Assembly (NCBI GenBank): GCA_018894105.1
Contig: CM032127.1
Coordinates: forward strand, 30,930,369 to 30,994,368
Origin: Jacaranda mimosifolia
Taxonomy: Eukaryota; Streptophyta; Magnoliopsida; Lamiales; Bignoniaceae
Direction: 5' to 3'
Length of the DNA stretch: 64,000 nucleotides
Part shown: positions 12,560-22,560 of the stretch, piece after piece
Layout: each line of letters begins with the position of its first letter
How positions within the stretch are numbered: position 1 is the first letter of the stretch
Translations under genes and position numbers: made by a program
The notes under the pieces: model-generated
The model's input: only the letters and a program-made list of their open reading frames with translations
The model's database searches: none
Told to the model about the DNA's origin: nothing

Positions 12560-12712
12560 TTTCCAGCTGCAAGGGTATACAAGTCTTTCTAAAAGATATG
12601 GGCAGTAATTCCTAACTTTTGTGAAAAAGTGGGGAGTTTAGTGTGTAAATATTTAAATGGGGACTGAACACTAAATTAAAAGTAGGTTGAGGGATTTTTC
12701 TCTAATTAACTC
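12560..12712. repeat. MULE-A right terminal inverted repeat region
   Basis: Ends in TTCTCTAATTAACTC before the duplicated ATTTATTAT. Blocks GGCAGTAAT, GTGGGGAGT and ATGGGGACTGAACAC are the inverted counterparts of the left end. The right end of MULE-B (19330-19463) has the same order and also ends in TTCTAATTAAC. Confidence 0.75.
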
Positions 12713-12898
12713 ATTTATTATATTAAACTCAATTAAAAAAATTTATTTTTTCTTTCACAAAAACTCTAAAATTTTAATCAACCATTTGTCTCTCTATTGT
12801 TATGGGGCAACATAACCAAACAAAGCCCAAGTAATTTATTATATTAAACTCAATTAAAAATTTTTATTTTTTCTTTCACAAAATCTCTAAAATTTTAA
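12713..12898. repeat. ~120 bp tandem repeat, right part, between the two MULEs
   Basis: It starts with the right target duplication of MULE-A (ATTTATTAT, 12713-12721), holds one full ~120 bp unit and begins another. The next unit is interrupted at AAAATTTTAA (12889-12898), the left target duplication of MULE-B. Only 167 bases separate the two duplications. Confidence 0.8.
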
Positions 12899-13309
12899 GG
12901 GCCACTTATTTAAAAGTACCAAATACACTTTTCAAATTAGTGATCAACGCCCATTTGATTTTCTTTAGAATAAGCTCCCTAATTTTATTAAAATTTTAAA
13001 GATCACTCCCTACTCACTTGATTTGACAAAAATGCCCTTAAGTATAATATTTTTCACTCTTTTTTTGTTCACTCCTTCATCATCCACACAAGCAACAGTA
13101 AACCCTTAAATACGTACTTTCATTACTAGAAATAGAAAGAAAAAAAGCGCAACAACCTCCACGGCGGGAACAAGAATAATCGTCAGAGCCAACAACCACC
13201 AACTCGACATCTGCATTGTCTTTTTCTCTTTTTATTTTCATCATTTTCGAGTTTCTTCTTCTTTTCAGTTTCTTCTCAGTTGCTTCTAAGTTTCTTATAT
13301 TTTCTGACA

Positions 13310-13535
13310 ATGTCAACCAGTAGTGAAGTAGGAGTGTTCAATCAAGTTAATGGACATGTACATTAATCTTGCAAGAAAATGGAGTGAAATCAACGCCGAA
13401 CACTTCAGTTTGCACTTCAGTTTGCAATACATAGCTCCACATCAAAGATTGTACATGAGTTTGATTGATGATGACGGTGTCATGAATATGATCTTACTGC
13501 ATTTGACATTGAAGATGAATGTTGTTGACATGCTG
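13310..13535 (+). pseudogene. Transposase exon 1 remnant in MULE-B
   Basis: It starts ATGTCAACCAGTAGTGAAG like MULE-A. Just after CAATCAAGT it has lost about 60 bases present in MULE-A (1195-1257), shifting the frame. The rest reads MYINLARKWSEINAEHFS with a 9-base internal duplication (TTTGCACTTCAG) and then LIDDDGVMNMILLHLTLKMN. It ends at the same CTG/GTAAAC donor (13536). Here the second half is open, whereas MULE-A has a frameshift at the matching place. Confidence 0.82.
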
Positions 13536-13599
13536 GTAAACTGAAAGGATGAATTAAGCAGCAGTGCAAAGAAGAGCAGTGATTGTTTAAGGTAATACT

Positions 13600-14815
13600 T
13601 CTACAGAATCTAAACTGTACTGCAGTTTGTAAAGTTTTGTACTTGAAGTATTTTGAAATTGTACTATATTATATAAGTTTTATACTTCAAGTATTCTACT
13701 AATGGATTATCCAAAATTGTACTGCAACTTCTAGCAGTTTATACTTGAAGTGTTCCTAAACTATACGTCTTCTATATAAAATTATACTTCATTTTATCAA
13801 AGATTGTACTATATTTATTGAAGTTATATACTTTAAGTGTTATATTTATCAATTAACCAAATTATAATGCAGTTGCTAGGACTTTATACTTCAAGCGTTC
13901 TGAAATTGTACTTCACTTTATCTAAAATTGTACTTTTATTTTCTGAAATTATACTTTCTTTTGTACTTCATTTTACCTAAACCTGTACTTTATTTATTGA
14001 AGTTCTATACTTCAAGTGTTTCGAAATTGTACTTCATTTTATCTAAACTTATACTTTAGTTATTTTAATCTATTATTTAAGTTTAAAGTGTTTTACTAAT
14101 GGATTATCCAAAAATTGTACTGCAATTGCTGAGGTTTTATACTTCAAGTGTTTTGAAATTGTACTTCACTTTATCTAAAATTGTACTTCTATTTTTTGAA
14201 ATTATACTTCATTTCATACATCGTTTTACCTAAACCTGTACTCTATTCATTGAAGTTCTATACTTCAAGTGTTTTGAAATTGTACTTTATTTTATCTAAG
14301 CTTATACTTCAGTTATTTGAATCTATTATTTAAGTTTCAAGTGTTCTACTAATGAATTATCCAAAAATTGTACTGCAATTACTAAGGTTTTATACTTCAG
14401 GTGTTCTGAAATTGTACTTCACTTTATCTAAAATTGTACTTTTATTTTTTAAAATTATACTTCATTTTATACATCATTTTACCTAAACGTATACTCTATT
14501 CATTGAAGTTCTATACTTCAAGTGTTCCGAACTTGTACTTCATTTTATCAAAACTTGTACTTCAGTTATCCGAATCTATTATTTAAGTTTCAAGTATTCT
14601 ACTAATGGATTATCCAAAAATTGTATTGCAATTGCTAAGGTTTTATACTTCAGGTGTTATGAAATTGTACTTAACTTTGTCAAAAATTGTATTTCTGTTT
14701 TATGAAATTATACTTCATTTTATACATCATTTTATCTAAACTTGTACTATATTCATTGAAGTTCTATACTTCAAGCGTTCCAAAATTTTACTTTATTTTA
14801 TCAAAACTTGTACTC
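13600..14815. repeat. Minisatellite of transposase intron 1 in MULE-B
   Basis: Same family as 1483-3754. Markers GGATTATCCAAAAATTGTAC occur at about 14101, 14346 and 14606 (period 245-260 bp). It ends abruptly at the deletion junction near 14815, where it runs into transposase coding sequence. Confidence 0.83.
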
Positions 14816-15099
14816 TCGAGTCAAAGTCACTTTCATTGTTTGACTTTACCGATCAATATTACCGAGTTGAGTTGTATCAACAAGCATACCAAGCAGTGAT
14901 AAATACTATTCCTACGTATGATATGCAAATGTTCCCTCTAGATGATGATGGCGTCATTAATGCACCTGATTGCCGATCTCAACCTGGGCATAGAAGGACA
15001 CAAAGGATTCCATCACAAATTGAGAAACGAGTAATTAAGTGTAAAAGGTGTGGTAGAATAGGGCATAATCATCGAACTTGCAAAGAATCAGTAATCTAG
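14816..15099 (+). pseudogene. Transposase C-terminal remnant in MULE-B
   Basis: Begins at ESKSLSLFDFTDQYYRVE, matching 5265-5550 of MULE-A at the protein level. It ends with an intact CCHC knuckle, CKRCGRIGHNHRTC, and a stop. The preceding DDE core and SWIM finger are deleted. The join to the intron array falls at a CTTGTA word shared by both original sides. Confidence 0.85.
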
Positions 15100-15660
15100 C
15101 TAAATTTTGTACCTTAATCTAGGAGATTTATACTTGATTTCTTGACATTTGTACTTTATTTCGGTAATCATGTACTTGATTTAGCATGAAATTGGCATTT
15201 GTATATATTATCCGAGATATCAGTTATTTTGTACTCCAATCTGGGAGAACTATACTTGATGTCATGACAATTGTACTTCATTTCAGCAATTATGTATTTG
15301 ATTTAGCGTGAAATTGGCATTTTTGTATGTTGTCAGAGATATCAGTTATTTTGCACCCTAAGCTGGGAAAATTATACTTGATTTCCTGACATCGGCAATT
15401 ATGTATTTGATTTAGCGTGAAATTGACATTTTTGCATGTTGTACGAGATATAAGTTATTTTGTACCCCAATCTGGTAGAATTATATTTGATTTCAGGACA
15501 TTTGTACTTCTTTTTGGCAATAATGTACTTGTTTAGCTTGGAAGTTAGCAAATGGATGTTGTCCAAGATATCAGCACTTTTGTACCTCAATCTGAAAGAT
15601 TTATACTTGATTTCATGACATTTGTATTTCATTTCGGCCATTATGTACTCCATTTCTTAA
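15100..15660. repeat. ~110-122 bp tandem repeat in MULE-B
   Basis: Diverged copies of the 5550-5880 family. Markers GATTTAGC(G/A)TGAAATTGGCA near 15178, 15300 and 15410, each followed by GAGATATCAGTTATTTTG. Confidence 0.8.
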
Positions 15661-15999
15661 TATTTTTACTAATATTGTTGAATTGAAATTTGTTCCATGA
15701 TTTGCTTTTTAAGTCTCAATAATTAATAACCAAACTCTAAAAATGTGTGTAATATTTATTATATGAATAAAATAATATTAAAGTTTTAAAGTGTTAACCA
15801 CTAATGTTCAACGAATGAATGTTATCAATCGCAGTAATGTAAAGAATACTTATGCTTTCAAAGATGTAAACAAATGATCATTTGACAATAATATCCACCC
15901 TATAACCCGTGCAAATACGTACTTCACCTGATCCGATAATCTCAAAATATTGTACTTGACCATCACTACAATTATTAGAGACTAATTATTCAATTGCAA

Positions 16000-17010
16000 C
16001 AAGTGTACTTCAACATAACACCATTTATACTTTGTTTGTTCTACATTTGTACTACATTTTCATCATATTGTACTTAAATTCACTGTCCGATTTCAATTGA
16101 ATTGAAGTGTACTTCAACATAACACCATTTATACTTTGTTTGTTCTATATTTGTACTTTATTTTCATCATATTGTACTCCAATTCACTGTTCGATTTCAA
16201 TTTAATTGAAGTGTACTTCAACATAACACAATTTATACTTTGTTTGTTCTATATTCGTACTTCATTTCTATCATATTGTACTCAAATTCACTATTTGATT
16301 CAATTTAGTTAAAGTATACTTCAACATAACACCATTTATATTTTGTTTATTCTACGTTTGTACTTCATTTACATCATATTTTACTCAAATTCACTGTCCA
16401 ACTTCAATTCAATTGAAGTGTACTTCAACATAACACCATTTATATTTTATTTGTTCTACGTTTGTACATCATTTCCATCATATTGTACTCAAATTCACTG
16501 TTCGGTTTCAATTTAATTAAACTGTACTTCAACATAACATTATTTATACTTTGTTTGTTCTACATTTGTACTTCATTTTCCTCATATTATACTCAAATTC
16601 ACTGCTCGATTTCAATTTAATTGAACTGTATTTCAATATAACACTATTTATATTTTGTTTGTTCTACATTTATATTTCATTTCCATCATATTGTACTTAA
16701 ATTCACTACCTAATTTCAATTTAATTGAAGTGTACTTCAACATAACACCATTTATACTTTATTTTTTTTCTATATTTGTACATCATTTTCATCATATTGT
16801 ACTTAAATTCACTACCTAATTTCAATTTAATTGAAGTGTACTTCAACATAACACCATTTATACTTTATTTTTTTCTATATTTGTACTTTATTTTCTTCAT
16901 ATTGTACTCAAATTCACTGCTCGATTTCAATTGAATTGAAGTGTACTTTAATATAACACCATTTATACTTTGTTCGTTCTACATTTGTACTTCATTTTCC
17001 TCATATTGTA
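16000..17010. repeat. ~104 bp tandem repeat in MULE-B
   Basis: About ten units marked by GAAGTGTACTTCAACATAAC (for example 16104, 16208 and 16311), each with CATTTATACTTTGTTTG and CATATTGTACTCAAATTCAC. Same family and period as MULE-A 6120-6690, but expanded. Confidence 0.87.
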
Positions 17011-17100
17011 TTGAAATCAAAATATTATAAATACTTGGTGGAAAATTATACTTACATACAAAATAATATTATAAACAAAGTATGCTTCAATTTACATATG

Positions 17101-18790
17101 TATGTATATATAAAGTATGATTCAAACCCTACAGGCTTAAATATTTTGTACTACAGTTGCTTCTAAAATGTACTGTAGATACACAAGTTATATATTACAT
17201 TTTCAGTTAATGAATACTACATGTCTGAATGTTTTTGTACTACAGATGCTTCTAAAATGTACTACATATATACAAATATTAAATTATAATTTAATTTAAT
17301 CTACAGACTTGAATGCTTTGTACTATAGATGCTTCTAAAATGTAATGCAGTTACACAAATTATATACTACACTTTCATTTAATGTATACTGCAGGCTTAA
17401 ATATTTTGTACTACAGTTGCTTCTAAACTGTACTACTGATACACAGATTATATACTATATTTCCAGTTAATATATACTACATGCTTGAATATTTTTGTAC
17501 TACTGATACTTCTAAAATATACTGCATATACACAGATTATATACTATAATTTCATTTAATCTATATGCTTGAATGTTTTGTACTACATTTTCGCAACTTC
17601 CTCTCCCGGCGTCCAAATCACTTGCCGCTTGAACCGTTGGATAGCTCTCAGCTTATACATTAACTCCACAAAGTTCCAGCCCCGTCTGATTCTCCATGGA
17701 ACAGTAATTTCCCTCGTAATAAGCTGGAATTACAGCAATGCCACTGCACTGCCGCATTCTAAAGATCTTCGCCGTTTCCTATCCAAACGGAACCGTCTAC
17801 TGGTGAAACTTGGTGGGAACGTTGTCAACACCTCAAGGAACACCCCACTGAAACAGTTTCACAAAGTTCCTTTTCCAAGCCACTATGCTCAATGCATCTT
17901 TGCACTACCTGCGGGCAGTAAGACCGCTCCAGGTTGCCCTCAATGTTCGGTGCCCAAACGGACATGGAATGACTTCAAACTTGGTGGGAAGCATCTTCAT
18001 AACTCAAGGAATATGCCATTGAAACAGTTTTTCAAACCACACCTCGTAAGAGTCTCTGCTCATGGGCCTTTTTCGCCTTACCGGGTGAGCCGACAACGCC
18101 TTATCGCTCTTAATGCCCCTTGAAGTCACGGTTGCCATTCTTCTCCAATGAGCGACCCATGACATTCTTCCCCACTCGATCCGTTGACGTCCTCGTCAAC
18201 ATATACACAAGGACTCGAAGTGTATGCGGTGCCCCAACTCAACTCTGATCTCTTTTTTGCATCGGATGAGTTTAGCTTCTCTTTACACAGATTATATACT
18301 ACACTTTCATTTAATGTATACTACAAGCTTAAATATTTTGTATTACAGTTGCTTCTAAAATGTACTACAGATACACAAATTATATACTACATTTTCAGTT
18401 AATGTGTACTGCATGTTTGAATGCTTTTGTACTATAGATACTTCTAAAATGTACTGCATGCACACAAATTATATACTATAATTTCATTTAATCTGCAACT
18501 TTAAATATTTTGTACTACAAATGCTTTTAAAATGTATTGCAGTTACACAGATTATATACTACACTTTTACTTAATGTGTACTGCAAGCTTGAATGTTTAT
18601 ACTATATTTGCTTCTAAAATATACTGCAGTTACATAGATTATATACTGCAATTTTGCTTAATGTGTACTGCAAGCTTGAATGTTTATACTATATTTGATT
18701 CTAAAATATACTGCAGTTACATAGATTATATACTACAATTTTTCTTAATGTGTACTGCAAGCTTAGATGTTTTGTATCACAAGTAATATA
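17101..18790. repeat. Ulp1 intron-1 array in MULE-B, with deletion junction
   Basis: The first bases (17108-17117) are the last few codons and stop of the Ulp1-like gene in minus orientation (AGGGTTTGA on the minus strand). They join directly to the array of TTCTAAAATGTACTGCAG and CAGATTATATACTACA units, the same family as 10390-12080. The array is interrupted by the unrelated segment 17588-18283. Confidence 0.8.
17588..18283. other. Foreign GC-richer segment inside MULE-B, identity unknown
   Basis: Base composition is clearly richer in G+C than the surrounding AT-rich array. It replaces part of one array unit: array sequence stops at GTACTACA and resumes near TTTACACAGATTATATAC. It contains a diverged internal duplication marked by AAACTTGGTGGGAA (about 17808 and 17968) followed by CTCAAGGAA and TGAAACAGTTT. 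A 184-codon open frame crosses it on the plus strand (17569-18123), but the frame begins in array sequence and shows no family I know. Possibly a captured host fragment or a retroelement piece. Confidence 0.6.
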
Positions 18791-19034
18791 CTACCACTTT
18801 CAGATAATTTCACCGTATAATTTCAGGTAAAAAGAAATATAAACCTCAAAAAAGTGAAGTACAACTTTCATGCCTTTCAAGTACAAATCAAAAACTTCTC
18901 ATCTCACAACAAAAATCATATATATAATTGGGTTCAAGTGTTTAACAACTAAAAAGGGAGTAAAAACCCTAAACATGAGAAAATAGACAAGAAATAAGTA
19001 TAACATTGAAAAATCACAGATATTTAAAACTGTA

Positions 19035-19114
19035 AATGCAGAAAACATACATTTGTTTCTTTCGATCACTTCTTTTTGTATTTCGCTTCTTGTTGCCGCT
19101 GTTTCTCCTTCCAT
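19035..19114 (-). pseudogene. Ulp1-like gene exon 1 remnant in MULE-B
   Basis: Reads MEGETAATRSEIQKEV followed by IERNK on the minus strand, aligned with MEGKTAARRSKVQKEV in MULE-A (12356). The rest of the gene is absent except its last codons near 17110. A poly-T/TTC tract just beyond it also matches MULE-A. Confidence 0.7.
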
Positions 19115-19472
19115 TATCACGAAAAAAATGGCAGAAATTTTGGTGTCTTTTTTTTTTTTTTTTTCTCTTCTTCTTCTCGCGTCAATTGCAGAGGAATGAT
19201 TTTGCGCCCTTTTGTTTGGCCGCTTGGAGAAGTTGTCGATTTCAAGAAAAAAAAAAAAAAAGCATTCTTCTTGAAGAGAAAAATATATTTCTAAGGTATT
19301 TTTATTGTTTTCTCTAACTACAAGGATATATGTGTCTTTCTAAAAGATATGGGGAGTGATTTCTAAATTTTATGAAAAAATAGGGAGTTTAGTGTGTAAA
19401 AATTCAAATGGGACTGATCACTAAAATAAAAAGTAAGATTATGAATTTTTTTCTAATTAACCAAAATTTTAA

Positions 19473-19821
19473 TTTGCCATTTCTCTTCCTCTCTTTCTCC
19501 TGTACAGATGGATACAAGCTCTCCCCCCTTGAAAACGGCTAGTTTCCTCCCTCTTCCTGCTGAAATGCCAACGGGCGACCTCTAAAAGCCAGTTCTTCAC
19601 TTTCTCGTCCACTCCCTAAACTTCCCCTCCACCTCTCCGCTGCTTCACATTTCGTCTGAAAGTCGCCCGCCAACCTACTGCGCTGCTGCAGACCCCATCG
19701 AACAGTGGTGTCTGCGGTTACGGAGACCTGTGAATTCAACTTATAGATCAAATTTGGTGGTTTTTAGTTTATTCTTACACGCAATGCTTACGAATTTTAG
19801 TTTTTTACTCAAGTTGTATAG
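19473..19821 (+). other. GC-richer leader-like DNA upstream of the HAD fragment
   Basis: Pyrimidine-rich at the start, then a more GC-rich stretch (19500-19740) without a convincing frame. It may be the 5' untranslated part of the captured HAD phosphatase gene. The first ~30 bases resemble the rest of the ~120 bp repeat interrupted by MULE-B. Confidence 0.4.
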
Positions 19822-20911
19822 ATCGATACGGGCAGGTTAAGAGGGCAAAATTTGATTGCCTTCTATTTGGTAAGTCATCTATCTCTAGACAATCTTTGAA
19901 TTCAATTTTGATGCAAATTTGACCATTTTTTCCCCCTTGTTTAGATCTTGATGATACACTCTACCCCTTAAGTTCTGGTGTAGCAACATCAGTTCTTAAG
20001 AACATCCAATGTAAGGTTGTCTCTCGCATTGCACTGTACTTTTATTGTTGGTAAATTTTCCCTCTGGATTCTGATACATTTTTCTTTTCTTCTTAAGATT
20101 ATATGGTCAAAAAGTTGGGTACAGAAGAGAGCATAATGCCTGAATTGTGTAATCTTCTATGTAAAAACTATGGCACCACAATGGCAGGTCTTAGGGTAAG
20201 CTTTTATGCTTCCTTTTTGATTGCTGATTGAACTTGATTTTTCTGTATAAAAGACTAAGGATCATGATATATTCTCTATGCTGGCAATTGGCTGTGATTT
20301 CCACTATGATGAGTATCATAGGTTGGTTGAGAAACCCTGACTTGCTTTTCGATTTTATAGGTTTAGAAATTCATAATTCTATGATTCAAGATTACTAGAG
20401 CATGAACTCGCCATCTTGCAGTTTTTTCCACTGGAGGTTGCCTTGAGAAAATTTGACAGCAAAACCTATTTTTGAGAAGCCTTTTTGTTAAGCTTGCCTG
20501 TCCGTAAAGTTGTAAGCACATTTCCACTGTTTGTTATGATTTTTAGCTAAAAGCATTTCCTACGTCAATGTGCAGATACTGATTCATTGCAACCTTACTA
20601 GATATTCACAAATGCTGTTAAGGTCCACGCCATTGAAGTTCTAAGTAGACTTGGTCTGAAAGATTGTTTTGAAGGATAATTTTCTTTGAGACTCTTAATC
20701 TTATGGAAAGGGCGCTTAAAATAGCTAACATTGATCCACATAGAACAAACAGTAAGTTTATCATTTCTTTAAACTTCAGACAATGTTGTCCTTTGCAATA
20801 TGCTTGATTGAGATATGATTATAATCATTTTTACAATCCTTGCAGCTATTCTTTGAGGACAATGTCCGAAACATTCAGCCTGGAAAATGCGTGGGAATGG
20901 ATACTGCACTG
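19822..20911 (+). pseudogene. HAD-superfamily phosphatase fragment (SDT1/PHM8 pyrimidine 5'-nucleotidase-like)
   Basis: Exon-like blocks in order: RYGQVKRAKFDCLLF (19822-19868); DLDDTLYPLSSGV with the nucleophile DxD motif (about 19947-20013); DYMVKKLGTEE to NYGTTMAGLR (20098-20195); AIGCDFHYDEYHRLVE (20285); LLSLPVRKV (about 20485); VKVHAIEVLSRLGLKDCFEG (about 20615-20680); FEDNVRNIQPGKCVGMDTAL (20852-20911). GT/AG-like junctions separate several blocks, so introns were kept. The start codon is missing, there is an in-frame TAA after CFEG, and frameshifts lie between blocks. The family acts on phosphorylated metabolites such as nucleotides. This copy cannot make a full protein. Confidence 0.8.
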
Positions 20912-21129
20912 GTAATTTAGTGAAAAAGCTGCTTTATTAAAAATGCTGACTCCCTGTTAAAGGGTATATTTGTGGAAACTTTTAGAGACATTGATAAAAT
21001 TGCTCTAAAAAGTCAAGGTTTGTGAATGTCTGTGAAATTGTTCTTTCTACATGCTCACGCAATGTCATCATCACCCAGAAAAGACATGAGAAAAGGTTGT
21101 TTGATTCTTGCTTCGAGCAAGGGAGGATG

Positions 21130-21480
21130 ATTGTTTACTTATAAAAGTTACAAATCATGTCCCCAACAATCTTCCTAGACTGACAAAAGTGACCGTTGAT
21201 GAGTTTCTAACCCATTAATTTTTTCATTTAATTTTACTAGTTAGTATCACTTCTATCATTATGTCCGGAGAAAATAACCTAAATGATTCATCTAGTGGTA
21301 TGGTGTGGTCGTATATTGAGAAGGTATTTTGTCATATTAGTCTTTTGTCGCTCATACTATTTATTGGTTGGATATTGTTCTAGCACATGTTTTAAATTTC
21401 TCAAACATTATTAAAAGTTTGTGTTCTATTCTAGAAATATTGAGTTCTCTGTTCACTTGTGAGAGTTTAGTTCTTTTTAG
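21130..21480 (+). pseudogene. DRP1 (dynamin-related) exon fragment, copy 1
   Basis: Contains LTKVTVDEF (about 21179), from the GTPase segment normally reading LTKVAVE, and MVWSYIEK (about 21300), from the MVRSYVEK segment. The intron between them and the following ~130 bases closely match 45140-45460, so it is a displaced copy of part of the DRP1 pseudogene about 24 kb downstream. It sits between two copies of one HAD exon region. Confidence 0.7.
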
Positions 21481-21484
21481 TTAT

Positions 21485-21680
21485 ATTTCCAGGTATCTAT
21501 CTCTAGACAATCTTGAATTCAATTTTGATGCAAATTTGACCATTTTTTTCTTTCTTCTTTTTTTGTTTAGATCTTGATCATACACTTTACGAAGTTCTGG
21601 TCTAGCAACATGTTCTTAAGAACATCCAAGGTAAGGTTGTCTCCCTTTGCACTGTATGTTCTTGTTATGGAAATTGTAAC
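21485..21680 (+). pseudogene. Duplicate of HAD phosphatase exon with flanking intron
   Basis: Sequence from ATCTATCTCTAGACAATCTT through GATCTTGATCATACACTTTA and AAGAACATCCAAGGTAAGG repeats 19875-20015, including the 5' intron and the splice donor. The DxD segment reads DLDHTLY before a frameshift. It is a second partial copy beyond the inserted DRP1 fragment. Confidence 0.75.
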
Positions 21681-21814
21681 TGGTGTGAACTCTCTAACGA
21701 AATTGTATGTTCCACTAGTCTCACACTCGAAATAGATGTCATGACAATTTGATTGCATGTAGTATAGACAAAGTACGACGATCCTGTTGTTCTTTGTGGC
21801 CAGGCTACTAGAGG

Positions 21815-22560
21815 GAGACCGAAAGAAGATGAAGCAAGGAAAATATTTTCAGCATCTCATGTTGATTATTGCCACAGTAGAGGTGTTTACCATAGGACCT
21901 TAAGGTGAGCTTACTATTTTTTTTTTCTTTGTTCAAATAAATCTTTTCCTCTCTTAATTTTCTCTACATTATTCGTTCAACATCTTGAGATGATGCAAAA
22001 TACTTAGTCGTTCTTTTATTTTCTTGATTTACAGCGAGAGAATTTGTTGCTTGATTTCAATGGAGTTCTCAAAGTCTCTGACTTTGGATTGAGTGCGCTA
22101 CCCCATCAAGTTCGGGTAGTATGACTTTCGTTTTCTCTTCATGAAACAAGTGATCATTTTACTTGAAATCTCTTATCTATTTCTATCTTTGGACTTCAGA
22201 GGCTGCTAGAGCAACTCTTTTATTAAAATTTGCTTAACTAAATTGTATAATATGTTACAAGTTCATTTTCTTAATCTTTTCATTAGGAAGATGGATTACT
22301 TCACACAGCATGTGGCACACCAAATTATGTTGCCCCAGAGGTATGCAATCATGTTTCTAGCACAACACCATATAATTTTTGTTTTCTGAATGATTCTGTT
22401 TTCTGGATAACTCCCTTTGGCTCTTTGATTTTCCAGGTGATCAACAATAAGAGCTCTGATGGAGCCATGGTGGAGCTTTGGTCATGTGGTGTTATCCTTT
22501 TTGTACTTATGGCTGGGAATTTGCCCTTCGAAGAATCGAATCTAATGGCATTGTAGAAAA
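21815..22560 (+). pseudogene. CIPK (SnRK3) protein kinase domain fragment
   Basis: Four exon-like blocks with introns: EDEARK...[11 protein letters not shown] (about 21825-21905); [20 protein letters not shown] (about 22042-22117), with the DFG motif and the start of the activation loop; [18 protein letters not shown] (22289-22341); and [20 protein letters not shown] to [10 protein letters not shown] (22438-22555), followed by an in-frame TAG. The catalytic HRD reads HRT, so the catalytic Asp is lost. The N-lobe, the NAF/FISL domain and the rest of the kinase are absent. CIPKs act with CBL calcium sensors at membranes. This piece is non-functional. Confidence 0.85.

Larger units (their letters stand above)
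754..12712. mobile_element. MULE-A, Mutator-like element with transposase and Ulp1-like gene
   Basis: An 11.96 kb element flanked by a perfect 9 bp duplication ATTTATTAT (745-753 and 12713-12721), the size expected for Mutator. The subterminal ~150 bp are imperfect inverted repeats: the left has GTGATCAGTCCCCAC, ACTCCCT and GATCACTCCCCAC, and the reverse complement of the right has GTGTTCAGTCCCCAT, ACTCCCCAC and ATTACTGCCCA. The outermost ~20 bases match poorly. Inside are a transposase pseudogene (+), a Ulp1-like pseudogene (-) and five minisatellite arrays that fill most of the length. The 5' end closely matches that of MULE-B. Carriage of a C48 peptidase-like gene is a known trait of some plant MULE lineages. 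Both genes are broken, so this copy could only move in trans. Confidence 0.88.
12899..19463. mobile_element. MULE-B, non-autonomous deletion derivative of the MULE-A family
   Basis: A 6.56 kb element flanked by AAAATTTTAA (12889-12898 and 19463-19472; 9-10 bp depending on where the border is drawn). Its left end GGGCCACTTATTTAAAAG and right end TTCTAATTAAC match MULE-A. The order is: transposase exon 1 remnant, intron array, transposase C-terminal remnant, two further arrays, Ulp1 intron-1 array, Ulp1 exon 1. The DDE core and almost all of the Ulp1-like gene are missing. A GC-richer unrelated segment lies at 17588-18283. Confidence 0.87.
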
